A stretch of DNA of 64,000 nucleotides from Stratiolaelaps scimitus (Eukaryota; Arthropoda; Arachnida; Mesostigmata; Laelapidae): contig JABWDB010000013.1 in the NCBI GenBank assembly GCA_019614645.1, positions 3,400,501 to 3,464,500 on the forward strand, written 5' to 3'. Shown here piece by piece: positions 1 through 12,106 of the stretch (positions are counted from its first letter, which is position 1; each line of letters starts with the position of its first letter). Made by a program: the position numbers and the translations under genes. Below the pieces are notes generated by a model that was not told where the DNA came from, did not search any database, and was given only the letters and a program-made list of their open reading frames with translations.

Positions 1-1152
1 ACGAGCAACGTCATTTACCACTCAGGAAGGCATCAGCCAAGAATCTCTTGGCCACATGTACGCACATTCACCGCCCGAGACACCTTCAGAGATACATGCA
101 TCTACATACCCACACATATATACAGCCAGTCAGTCTCTTCCGGGCAACGAGAGCGATATGCCGACTATGTCAGTAGAGGGAACTGCTCTTATACTCTGCG
201 GGGCAGGGTTGCACATTTGCATTTAAGGGGTTCGTCGTATGAAGCAATGCCGAAAGCAGTAACATGAATTTAAATGTTTAAGGCTGAGAATCTTCCCGGA
301 AAATTTACCTTGGACTCGACAGGGCCGTCGCCGACTATGGCACCGTGTACGGCGTCGGCTCCGTCTAGTGTTTCAGTTCGATTTACGCCTGCTCGGCCCA
401 ACAGCTATTTGCCTCTGCCGACAGCAGCTTTTTAGACTAGCTTGCTCGCGTCTCCGCAGCGTCTGTGGTTGCATCGGCTGGACGGCTCCTTTACCGGCGG
501 ATACAGTTGCTGCAGTGAGAAAAAAAATATATATATAAAGAGAGAGAGCCGAATAGTCTCGTCGGCGACGTTTCCTGCCAAAGTGTGGTGGAGTCTCTGC
601 CCATCTGTGTATGTGTGTGTGTGTGCGTTCGCTCGCGCGAGTCTCAGGATGGGGCCGGAGAACACAGTAAGGGATGGAAAAGGGGTGGATCCCTGCAGAT
701 CCTTTCCACCTTGGCGCCGCACGCGGCCCCCGTGTTCTATCGGGGCGTCGGACAACTCAATCACTCTGTTTGCTTCCGTTACCGTTCGTTCGAGCGGAAC
801 CACGGCCAACAGGCTAGCCAAGGACATCGATGGCTGAAGCTAATACAATCAAATTCTATATCATACATACAGATATATGACGAACGAGTGTAGGTTTGCG
901 CCATCACTGTGATGGAGGCATGTCTCTGCTTACTTGCCATTTTGGTTACATCATAATATGACTGTGGCGATATTTAGTGCACTCCTTATAGATGTATTCT
1001 TGGAAGCGAAACTCTGTGCCCCACCCAAACATAGTACCGAAGAAGCGTACATACGATAGTAGCGGGTGATACTCACATAGATGGTTCTTTTTTTTGTTAG
1101 ATGTTAGTCGATATGCTGCGGAAGATGCTCTTCTCAGTATCGAGAGCACCAT

Positions 1153-1190
<38 letters not shown>

Positions 1191-3234
1191 CTCATCGATT
1201 TTTTATGTATTCTACCTGCCAAGAAAATAGCGTTGATTATTATTAGATTAGTTGTAAGCTCGAAATAAATTAGCGAGTTCACCGTGAAGTTCGCTTCGAT
1301 TAATTGATTCTGTATGTCAGGCTACATATGTTGTACGAAATTCTGAATTCAACGTATTTGCTAAACTGTGTCGTCGCTAATTTCAAGTGAACAGGCCAAA
1401 TGGCCAAATAGTGTTTGTTTGTTAACTATAAAATCACGACGAAATCAAAGTGGTGGCTTGTCCAAAAGGCCACAGTGCATATATGTGGAATACATTTATG
1501 GGTTTTGCCATGAGGAGTATCGAACATTTTGACAAAAAAAAAACGACATTAGCAGTGTGGTGTGAATATCATCGCTGTCGTATTGAAGAACTGACCCCCT
1601 ATTTCCCAGCCTCTGTTGCTGCGGCACACGTCTCCGATCTTGTTGAGGCTTACTGAAAACGCCCCTCAGTGACCGTAGAACCATACGACAAACATGTATG
1701 GTGTTAGCCAAAATTGATGTCCTTCTTCTTAATAATTCCCCGCCTTCACCCGTTGCTGCTGTTGAAAGCCCCGTAGAACAGAGGTCGACTTCGATGCGTC
1801 TTCGAAACCTCTCAAGAAATAATTCACACTATTTATATGTAGAAATGGTTTCTTTTTATAATAAAGTGTCACATTGTACTCACATATACTGTACTTTATT
1901 TCATCACAGAGCGGCGCCAATTGCCGTTGCCATCTACAATCCTTGTTTCGTATGCCCGTTCACTTCTCATTCTCGCTGCACTCCGCAGAGCCTGCGCTCA
2001 GCATGTGTCTTCTCGAGTTTGAGCCGATACAGCAACATTCGTGGTTTCGTTCGCTGAGTGAATGCTTATGATTATCGATATCGAACGCTATGTATCTATA
2101 TTTTAGGGTTGAAGTTGGGCGACAATAGGTATGCTCATGTATGTGCTGATTAGAAGTGGCATTTTAACATCAGAATTACTTTGCGTCTTTAGTTCGACCG
2201 TTCTAAGGTTTCTAATGACTGGATTGCTAGACTTCAAGTTACCTTCCATCGTTAAGTCACTCGCCTCGTCTCATGTGAATCACTTACTAGTAGGCACACA
2301 AATGAATCCTCACATCCACTTCAGAAAAGCTCCCGACGAGATCATTTTAGGGCGATCTCTAGGCATGCCTTGATTTGCGCTTCCTGATCAGTTGGAAGGC
2401 TTCGCAAGCCACCAAGGCCCAGCTTCGAGCTGGACAATTATATTCGAATTGGCCTTCTTGCTGGTTCTGTGAACAACAAAACCATTCGTGTGGAGATGCT
2501 CACTTTCGTAGAGAGAATTTCCACGATGTTCATGCTGTGATTCATGGTTTCATAGCCAAGTCGACGGAATGCCACGTATACAAAGGGAACGCACTTTCGG
2601 ATACTGTTCCAGATTAGTGCACGTTGCTATCTAAAACACTACGAATTGTGCAGAGCTATATTTCCATCCGTTAATTAGGAAAGTTGGCTCGCTATGATTA
2701 CTACCCTCTGCGCGTCTAGGCTCATCGGGTAGACTTTACTCCGTGAGGTTATCCAATTCGTCATCTACATATATATATATATATTATATTTCTTTAGACG
2801 TGCTATCACTGATGACAGGGTGGCTATTGACGTCGAGCTCCGTGTGGTCGTCTATTTGCTATTGAAGAGACGGTACGACTTGAGACGGTATTTAGTTGTT
2901 GTCACAGTAGACCTGTATACACATCCTATTACAGATTCCACTGAGGCACTCATACACTGAAGTTCACGTTTGAAGCCACACAGTACGCTAAGACGTAAGG
3001 GGTGGCAGCAAGCAAAAAAGGTTTCCAGCTTAAGTAACCTCAGAGTTGAGACAGATGCCACCTGAACTGTTAATTTGCTATCATATGTTTTAACCGTGAA
3101 GGGATGCTGCTCAGGCGGGATCCTCACGTCTCACAAGATGGTGGTCCGACCTATTCCCCACTCTGCACTAATACAACGAGGAGCAATCAAAGGAAGGGAA
3201 AAATCCTGAAAGATCCTCTCATATCCTCCCGCAG
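1..3234. other. No gene recognised
   Basis: Mixed composition with open frames no longer than chance allows. It contains a TA-then-GA repeat at 528-548 and TA tracts near 1155 and 2767. No RNA gene, transposon motif or conserved protein block was seen. Confidence 0.6.
1155..1188. repeat. (AT)n microsatellite
   Basis: 34 bases of pure AT repeat. Similar shorter tracts occur near 2767, 4161, 5885, 20750, 26307, 28660 and 53080. Confidence 0.95.
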
Positions 3235-3401
3235 GATATCTGCTCCTGTTAGCATTGCTGCTGCTACCGCTGCTCCTTGTACCTGCCGCCGAAAACGGCC
3301 ATGGACTGCAACACACGACTCCTCTCGAGTTGCAGTGTGTGGAGACTCTGCGGCTCGCTTCGTTCCAGTGTCCAATCATCGAATCGTACGATTCGGATCG
3401 G
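3235..3401 (+). CDS. Candidate internal exon: end of signal peptide plus start of a secreted or membrane protein
   Basis: A pyrimidine-rich acceptor (ctctcatatcctcccgcag) precedes the exon and a consensus donor CGG|GTAAGT follows it. The frame between them is open for 55 codons. It encodes a strongly hydrophobic stretch (YLLLLALLLLPLLLVPAA) like a signal-peptide core with an Ala-Ala cleavage region. Next comes ENGHGLQHTTPLELQCVETL with RLASFQCPIIESYDSDR, a soluble segment with two cysteines. The exon begins with two bases of a split codon and ends in phase 0. No start codon lies in frame (a TGA lies upstream at 3207-3209), so the initiator would be in an earlier exon. The family is not recognised. 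A possible next exon opens after ctcgacag near 3721 but stops after about 31 codons in the phase-0 frame. Splice-site and hydrophobicity evidence only. Confidence 0.38.
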
Positions 3402-4547
3402 GTAAGTCCCGTTCAGTTTACCTGCTACCCGGACGATGCTATGCTGGTCCTGCCAGCTTCGCCCGACTGTCCCTTTTCCCGTACGAAATCCATACGAAAT
3501 ATTCCCAAATCAGACTTAATATCGTTATTATAATGAATTATCGGCCCACGATCGCGGTGGCTTTTCGCACGTCCCAAAAGGAATAACGTAAAACTTCCTC
3601 GCCAGCCCCCATCCGCTATGGCTCTATCTATCTCTATCTCTCCCTTTGGCTCCAGTCTCCACCAGGGCGCTGTCTCGAGTCGCACTTTCATTCACCGTAC
3701 GCTTGCTTCCTTTCTCGACAGGCGATAGGACGCCGAGCTCAGACAGGCACCGGGCCAGGCAGTGGTCGGGGTCCAGAATTGCCGAAACCACGCTGGCTAG
3801 ACCCTCCTCTATCCTAACCGACGATATTTCCCTGGTGGAGCTCCTGCGGAGGCAAGCTCACACTGGACCCAGGGAAAGAATATCTCCTCCCCGTCCCTGA
3901 ACTCCTGCTTCGCTGGAAATCCAAAACCGTGGCACCGATCGTGCAAGTGGCCACCGCATTTTTTAGCAAGTTTCGACGAGGTGAACGAAGAGAGAGGCCC
4001 AAGGAAGCCTCGGAAGAGTAGAGGCCCAAACTCCGTAGGGATTTCGAATGAAGGCTATAATGAAGGGTGGAACAGTATAGGTCAGGTGCGGTGAGGTTAG
4101 GAGCAAGACCAAAATAAGCACCACTATGCCGTGTGTTTGTCTGTATGAGATGTATAAATAGGTATATATATATATATAAATATATACATTTTAGGGAATT
4201 CACAAAGATAAACGCATACACATATCGATTGAGAGGCACAAGTGCCCAATAGCATAAATTGTTTTGAAACAGTTGTTGCTCAAGTTGTGTTTTGACTTCA
4301 AATTTTTTCGATACCTTCGATACTTGCCTTAGCAGAGCATCCACATAAGTAGGCCCCTATTTACGTTTCTTTTATGAACAAAAGGATGTATTTTGTAGGA
4401 AACCTAACCTTTATCATTGCTATATACCATTTTCACTGTTTCCCTCTATTGTTCATCTGGGAATGCTCGCAATGTTCACCAATCATTATAAGGACAAGAT
4501 CGAGAACATTGCAAAAACTTGTTGAAGAACAAATTAAAACCTTTTCA
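3402..4547. other. No gene confirmed (possible exon near 3722)
   Basis: Directly after the candidate signal-peptide exon. An acceptor-like tcctttctcgacag ends near 3721. In the phase-0 frame the following sequence is open for about 31 codons (AIGRRAQTGTGPGSGRGPEL and on) and then stops. In the next-but-one frame it stays open to 3900. Neither frame resembles a known protein. Confidence 0.4.
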
Positions 4548-4702
4548 GCGCGGTGGCTTGGGCGGCTAAGCCTCTAGCTATCGGAAGCCAGAGGCCGCAG
4601 GTTCGAGCCCCGCCGCGTGACATATAAGAGAGCTTAAGCATTGTAAAAATTGCAGCTCCTTTAATAAACCAATAAAACCTTTACCTTTACCTTTACCTTT
4701 TA
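4548..4702 (+). mobile_element. tRNA-derived SINE with (TTTACC)n tail
   Basis: The head is tRNA-like. GCGCGGT at 4548 can pair with GCCGCGT ending near 4618 as an acceptor stem. TGGCTTGGGCGG fits an RNA polymerase III A box and GGTTCGAGCCC fits a B box. CCTCT and AGAGG can form an anticodon stem, but around an enlarged 14-base loop, so a working tRNA is unlikely. An unrelated body of about 50 bases follows (near 4620-4670), then a TTTACC simple-repeat tail (4679-4701). AAACCTTT occurs just before the head and again at the tail, which may be the target-site duplication and also the seed of the tail repeat. No second copy was seen in this window. Confidence 0.72.
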
Positions 4703-7700
4703 TTTTATATGGCCCTGAATAAATATTAAAATGCAAGTTGCGCTGCCTTGCCCTGTGATATTTTTGATGACGTTTACTTTACTTACGATTTAACAAAGAT
4801 GATATATATATTGTAGAACATTCTAGCAATGTCCATAAGCACTCATGCCTCAGAAAGACCCGTCTCCTATGAAAGTTGCACTCTATATGAGGTAGACGCC
4901 TACGGGGTACTCATGCGTGTACCGTAGTAACAAACAGGGGTGGGCCAAATTTAATGGATTAGAGTATGGATCTCATCAAAAACTTGTTTTTCCAATACAC
5001 CTGCATTTTAATATCTCGAGAATATATTAGAGAGTTATGAATTGAATGCTGGTTTATATTATTTCCATCTATACTGAATTAGATTAATTAGTGCCAGCCC
5101 TGGAAATCATTTTAATTTGGTAGTATTGGAGTGGTTGTTTGATATTCTAAGCAAGGGCGTCTCAACGATGTCTAAAGTGGCTCATACATTCTTTTAGCCA
5201 ATTTTATTAAAACGGTTGGCCCTCGACATGTCAATTTCATCAACGTGCCGGCCTTAGTTATTTTGGCCTATTTTCCATATCGGTGTGGGTATCGTATGGA
5301 ATACGTGAGCTGTTTGTCTAATCTCCACGTCAACAGGTAATATGACTAGGTTGGGCGATGTATCCAATACTGGAAATGATTCGAGTTGTATTATTTTGAA
5401 TCGAATTTATTCGCATACAGCAGAAAGGAGAGAACATGTAACTCATACTATTTTATATTGGCAGAAGACGATTAGTAGATTAGAGACTCTCGGGATCGCA
5501 AAACAGACTTTCTTTGTACAACTGGTTCCGCGCGTTTGCCTTCCTGTGTCCGTCATAACCCGCGAAAGTTAGATTTATATCTAGACACAAAAGCAGTCGG
5601 ATATTCGGTATGGTAAATTTCCATACAACGGGAGATGAGTGCCCGAGTTTCGAAGCATAGATGCGAAAATCGAACCTCTCACTAAGGCCGACGAATCTCC
5701 CTATAACTGACAAAAAAAAACTGTGCCACCTATGAGGTGGCTTCTTAAAAGTGCTATTGGTATTATAATACTATAATAGCAAAATGAGTGAAATTGAGTT
5801 CAGATGGTAATCGCCGTTCCCGATCAGTTTCGTTACTGTTGATTCAGTATGACTCAGGTCCAGTGGCAATGGGCGAGTCGGGCCATATATATATATATCA
5901 TATATAATAGTTCTGACCGCTGTGGACAATGCAGTCCATGCGGGTTTGCCTTTACGATGCCGCTACCGTCGCTTACTTATCAATTTGGTATCCAACATAG
6001 TTAATAGAGGCTTTGCCGTTGCTCCAGCTGGAAACATACTTGACGAGTCAGCTACCCACAACCACAGAGGAGTCTAATGATGCTATTGAAGAACAGATGG
6101 CGTTAGCTAATGATGTTTTGTCAATTCGCGCCTGTTTGCTGCTGCACGAATGGACTGGATAATGGCAGGTTTTGTGACCTAGCGAACACTCAGGTAGCGT
6201 ATATCTCGGTTGTACCTTTTTGGCCGAGCAGAGGCACAAACTGGAGCAGTCGGGCCCGCTGAAAAAAACAGTGGAGACTGTGGACTTCTCCTTCAAGAAT
6301 AGCTATTTTGATATATCCTGATAATGCGAGCAATATCGGCTGAAATTTCTATATAATATACGGGTTTTATATGAATTTCCTGTATCACTATCGGCAGATG
6401 GTCGCAGCATTCCGATGGGGTTCTTCATCAGCTATTATTAGCTGTCATAAAAAGGCTATATATCGGTCCTGAACTTCATACAAGTGGTATACTAGCATAT
6501 CGATCTTTGAAATGTTTCAACGATGCGATGTCCGTTGTCGCAGGCGCGCGATAACCGAAACTGACCTGGCGACTATCAACGGACGCCACTTAAGCTAATA
6601 TGTCAGCTCGTCGTGCGACTAGCGACTCTAGCTCGCACTGTGTGATGCCCGACGGGCGTAGGCGAGCCCGAGCCAGTCGGGGGGAGACGGCTGAAGCTCG
6701 CTGGACTGAACGCGTTAGCCGGGGCAAATTGGGGTCGTGGGACATGAGAGGGATGGGCGACTCCTTTGCGCGCGGCGGGAACCCTCCATGGTAGAGCAGG
6801 CAGGCAAAGGCTACGAGCTGTAGAGAACCCATCCACAGAAAGAGGCCGCAGAAAGGAAGCGACACAGCTCGCGTGACCCGGTCGGCTTTCCGAGCGGCTG
6901 GCCGACGGCCGAGGCAGATGTGGACCGACGATCGGTCATCACTTGGACATTTCAAGCCTCCACGGATCTCGTAAGGGCGGCGGGATGTGTGATAGCGGAC
7001 GAGGGAACTGCGGACAGCAACACAAAAGGAAAGGACGGAGGAGGAGAAACCGTGGGGTTGTGTCGGCAGAATCCAGAAGCGGACCCCGCAACTGGCCAAA
7101 TTGTAGCCTAACCCGACGCCCCCTCGTACCTCGGTATACGGCCTCAGTTGCTCGAACGAACGAATTGCTCCCCTTCCATTGTCTCTCGTCGACGATGATG
7201 CCCCCTGTAGTTAACCCCAGCCAACGAGCTCCCCACATCGACATGGCGCGGGAAAGCGGACAAGCAAGCAACATTCCATCGATGGGTTTCCTGTAAACTC
7301 CTCTGTTCAATCGATTGATTCGATGGATGGGCGTGTGCCCTTCAGGCCGCGTATATATTTGTCATCGACAGTTTTGTCACCTTTTTCCGTTTCCTTTTGA
7401 GGACATCCAAGGCCTCGACCACAGATGAAGCCTCCTTCCCCGCTTCCGTCCCGATTCTCGGTCGGCGCAGAAGACGCTATTGTCTCCATCGTTTTGCTAG
7501 AGCCGCCGTTGTAACCGTATCGAAATTGTATAATTTTCAAGTAATCCTTTCTAGGCTGATTCTTCACGAGCTGTCGCTGCTGTTGTTCCCGAGAACCAGT
7601 GTGATCGGGGCTGCGGCGGAGTAAACCGCCCGTTCGTCGGCTGTGGCCCACTGAAGAACTGCCTACGGCGGAGCGAAAAGAGGCCCGTTCTCCGCGTCTA

Positions 7701-10700
7701 AGCCGGGACCTCCCGACGAGTAGTACCGGGTAGTGTGCGGGCTGAAACGGTTGCAGGCGTGGGATAGTTCGCCTTGTAACTGTGCGACCTGCGCTGGCGT
7801 TCGGGTAAGGGATCTTCGTTGTCGGTGTCGCGTGGACCGCCTCCTTTTCTCTTTTGTTCTACAACCACACCCCGCACCCCGCAGGCCGCAGAAAGCTGTG
7901 AGGCAAGCTGTGTTGCTCTGAAAAGCTGTACTCTGAGCCCAGCTGGCTGTCCTGGTCGTGGGGCCCAATCTCTTCTAGGGATTTGCAGGGCTCTCTGCAC
8001 GGGCCTGCAGTCTAGCGGTATCTAGCAGCCTTGCAAATCTCTATTTTGTTGCAGGCTCATTTCTGCATCACGGCATCGCCAGTCCGTTGCGTAGCACCCG
8101 GTGTTGGCTCCATGCAGAAATCAGGGAGTTATAAATACTTCTACTCCATTTGGGTAGTCAAAGAATAGGAATAGTGCTAAAATGCCGTGTGTTAGTAGGC
8201 TAGAACTATCGTATACGTCGGCACGTGTAGGTACTGAAATAGCTTTCAGATATCATGTATGGGGCCATGTTTTGCAGTTTGCCACTCGCTGGAACAGCAG
8301 TGAAGAAGAAGAACAAGTTTTCAAGAAGCGATTGAAAACGATTGATTGGAACGTAGACCGGAAGGCGTGTTTCATTTCAAACAGATCTAGCACAGTAAGT
8401 GCAAGTACTTCCAGCTGGGCTTACTGAGCCCCGCGGCATTAGCGGTCTGGCTCCAATTCACGATCTCGTCTCTCTAAATATCAGAGTATCCGCGTATCAG
8501 AGAGTATCAGCGCAGTGAAACTTCGATTTTCCATATCTACCACACATTTGGCCTGTGCATAATGTGCGAATTGATTACTATATTTACCTTCGCTGAATTT
8601 TACTATTCACGGCCAAACGTTACTTGATACAGCGACCGGATTACGTCCTCTCTTCATCCGCAGCAGCTATACGCGTTATCTAAATAGATCGCACATATCT
8701 GAGCTGAAACTCGGCGGTTCACGTCTAGCAACGATTTTATCTCACGTCAGTGATTTGTCCACTTGTCACTGTACTGATGTTCGCGCCTCATTGCTATACA
8801 TCTTTGTGTGCAACTGATATATCTGTTCACCCCGAGAGACGCCCCACCTCCAACTGGCAAACTCTGCTGCCGCGCTCAAATATTCAATACGTGTTTAAAA
8901 ATGCAAACGTTTCATCAAAACTGCCTTTTCCGACGATCTAAATATTTGACATAATGGCTTTCTGTCATTCTTCCGTCAGTTTACAATTAATCTAACATAA
9001 TGATTTTTATCCACTTTGAAGCACTTTTTTTCGTACTGTAACTTAATTTCAAGTTAATCAGTTAATGACTACCAAAAAGAGAAAACCTCTACTGGGCCGA
9101 CGCTGAATAATAACGAGGTTCTTGCTATAAAATATGTCGCAGATGCTTTCAACGTTAAACGTGTCAATATTTAATGAGAATACCGTCAAAAATATCACCA
9201 TCACCACAATCATCTGGATGATGATGATGATGATGATACTGTTTTTGATGTTGTAATTGGAGGTTAAATGTAAAAATATGTTCACTCGAATTGAAAAGAA
9301 GCATCCTAGCCTAAAAGAAGCGACATGTGATACAACAGAAACCTCAACGAGATCTAAAACAAATATACTCTCCAAGTTCGTAGTCAAGAGCCGGTCGGTG
9401 GATGACTTGCGTAGCGTAATGATCTGTCGTGTTTTGAGCAACTGACCGTCAACGACTCGGCGACACCACCGCAGTTCACTAATTTTTTTTTGTGACTGCT
9501 TGCATCGATTTTTCGATATTGTGCGTTTACTATTACAATCATGAAATGGATGAACCGTTTGAAAGGCGCACCTATAAATGTTTGGTCTACACACGAAAGG
9601 GTTCAACATATCCACGTCGCCGCCGTCATGCTCTGCCTTGGTCTCGTCATCGCCGAGGCTCGTATCACTTGATGTGACACTTCATGATGTGCAAGATTCA
9701 GTGTTAAGAGAACAGCTACCGATGTGATGTGCAGAATGGGAAAATGTCGCAAGGTACATGAGAGTACCTTCATGTTTATATCATCATTAGCAGAAAGATT
9801 CAATTCGACGCTGTTATAGCGAACCAAATTCTAACGAGGGTCATACCAACTGAGCCAATAACCGGGTTGCAGTTATCTCCCGGTGCTCGGAAGATGCGCG
9901 TTCACAATTCGCGCACGTCCGCCCTGTTTCTAGAAACCTGTGCTGACTCCTAGAAGACCACCGTAGCCCAGCACGAGAGGGATATATTTACGTATTAGAT
10001 CTGGGTATTATCGACGACCTATCGACAAGTGGCACTCCTACGTCGATTTATCCACTGCCAATGTCCGGCCACCTGTACTATCGAAATATCAACACGTCGC
10101 CTCGATTCACACGTCTCTCTACACTAGCAGCACATCCGCATATCTACGTTCGATGATGATTTCGTTTCGCAAGTTTGTAGTGACGTATCGACGAGAAGGC
10201 AAGCCGTTGAAGGGCAGGAGAGGGAACCAACAGGAGATACTGGCTACTGGCTTCCTCACTTCTCTACTCTACAGCGCTTCTAGCGAGCAACCAGGCGGAC
10301 GTCGTCAGCCGCAGCAAACTGCCATCTCTGTTGCCGTCGTGGCTGACAGAGGCGAGGCAACAGAGTGACGTGACGCAGGAGTAAGGCACGGGGAGGGTGG
10401 GGCCAGCGAGAGGAGACGCGGGCCGGGGCAAACGGGAACGTTTGTAGAGACGACGGGGCCAGGCGAAACTATTCGAACGAGAGGTAAAGAGAGGCGGGGA
10501 GAGAGCGGGCAGAGAGAGAGAGAGGGCGGAAGCAACTCAAGGGAACAGGCAAAAAGACCAACCTGAGAAGGCCGATGTGGCAGGACGAGCTCTACACGGC
10601 GGGCACCGAAAGGACGTCTGGAGGAGAACAGCGACAACTCTTTTTCTTTTTTTCTCCTGGCTCCTTTCGAGGCGCCTCGTGCTGTTACCGGTACAGCCTC

Positions 10701-11950
10701 CTCAGTCCTGCTGGCGCTGTGTTCCCTTCTCGCGCAGCCCCAGCAGCAGACCTCCTCTTCCCCCCGTACTCCCCTATTTTTTCTACTCCCGTTTACTCGT
10801 TTTTCCGAGTCTTGGTTCAGGCGCGAGTCCATCCGCTTGAACAGTTACGGTCGGCCACAAGTTAAGACATCCACGGCGTTTCTTCAGCTACTGACGGCCG
10901 GCGCGGAGTGAGAGAAAGGCATAAAGGTGGGCTGGATGTGGGTTGTCTGCTGTGTCTGTCCAACGATCGCAAGCGTTCGTACATCCCGTATGGCCATCTA
11001 GGGCGCATCTTGGCGGGTCTTCCTTGCGGAGTCCTCTTGTAACCTCCTTCTTTGAGAGACACGCTCCCCTAAGGAAGGAGGGTCTCAGGCAGAGCAGAAA
11101 CAGGGCTAGATGTACTACAGCGGGCATAGGAAGAGCGGGCCGGCGCGGGCTAGTTCCAAGGGAAGGAAGGAAAGATGGTCACGGTGGCATACGATCGCAA
11201 TAGGAAAGAAAGTAGTAGATGGGTGATTCGCTGCCTGGCTGCTCCGTTCGTTCGTTGCTTCGTTGGTAGCGTGAGCGATCGAGCAGGCCACAACGATTTG
11301 TCTCTCCTAGGGGACAGGATGGTGCGCCAACCGTCTGACGACAGCACAACTGACACTGGACATGCGACCACCCGTCCTACCGCCTTCCTACGATTTGTGA
11401 GTCCCGTTCGCATCTTCCTTTTCTACGGGCAGGCGTTCAGCCGGAGGAAAATAGTGAGACGGAAACATCGAGATAGGCAGAGAGTATAAGAACGAGTGAA
11501 GATGAGCTTGACAGACAGCGCACGAGAGAGCGAAATAAAGAGAGAGTGAGAGATGTATATGTGCATGGGGGTGTTATGAGATAGCAACGGTGTAGCAGCG
11601 CTTAGAGCAGAACGAAACGGCGAGAGGGAAAAACATTTGAGAGGCAACGCGCGCGTCAACACTGACAAACCAGCTGGGGGAGCTTGGAAATGAAACAGAG
11701 CCATGAAAACGCGGAGCGTACGCGATAAACAGCAAGACGATACGCAACAAACAGTTGCGTAGGAAGTACGGTTCGGAACCAAACAAGATGCACGCAGAAA
11801 AAAATGGACAGGCATGATCCAGCGTGCGATCATGACTACGAGCACTAGAGAATAGTACACTATAGAGTGAACAAATGGAGTGGCGGGGGGCTGGACTTAG
11901 CACGTCAACTCGTACACGGTAGCATTTCATGTTGTATATAGTTCGATCAG
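4703..11950. other. No gene recognised; two GC-rich blocks
   Basis: AT-rich unique sequence with GC-rich blocks at 6540-7300 and 10150-11500. The second block is strongly purine-rich on the plus strand between about 10480 and 10540 and again near 11500-11560. Frames overlap on all strands there, which is typical of GC-rich non-coding DNA. The blocks may be promoters or 5' UTR exons, but no core promoter or splice site is convincing. Confidence 0.5.
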
Positions 11951-12106
11951 AATAGCATTTTTGATAATGTCGATCACAACCTGTTATTAGGTAAAATGAG
12001 AAATGTGGATATACACCCCTTTTCTCTACTAAGGATGTTTTTTAACCGAATTAAATTCAATGACGACCGCTTTGTATATATTTCTATCGAATATGGTGGT
12101 CAAGTA
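11951..12106 (+). mobile_element. LINE reverse-transcriptase fragment (5' part of RT core)
   Basis: An open frame of 51 codons followed by stops carries the RT segment SIFDNVDHNLLLGKMRNV and then IHPFSLLRMFFNRIKFNDD. This matches the AFDxVDHxxLLxKMxxxGI...WFxSYLxxR block of jockey/CR1-type non-LTR retrotransposons. It ends with IEYGGQV and a stop, where an intact element would have the G-x-x-QGSxLGP motif. Only this piece of RT is recognisable; neither the catalytic YxDD region nor an endonuclease is seen nearby. The first catalytic Asp (in the AFD motif) is present. Confidence 0.6.

Noticed and set aside
9058..9615. 185-codon minus-strand frame and a 62-codon plus-strand frame (KKHPSLKEAT) recalling a BED-finger HxxxH end
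   Set aside because: The cysteines of a BED finger are missing, and the minus frame owes part of its length to an ATC/TGA repeat encoding poly-Ile.
10305..11203. Long overlapping frames on both strands in the GC-rich block
   Set aside because: GC-rich DNA has few stops; composition is Arg/Ser/Pro-rich on both strands with no motif.
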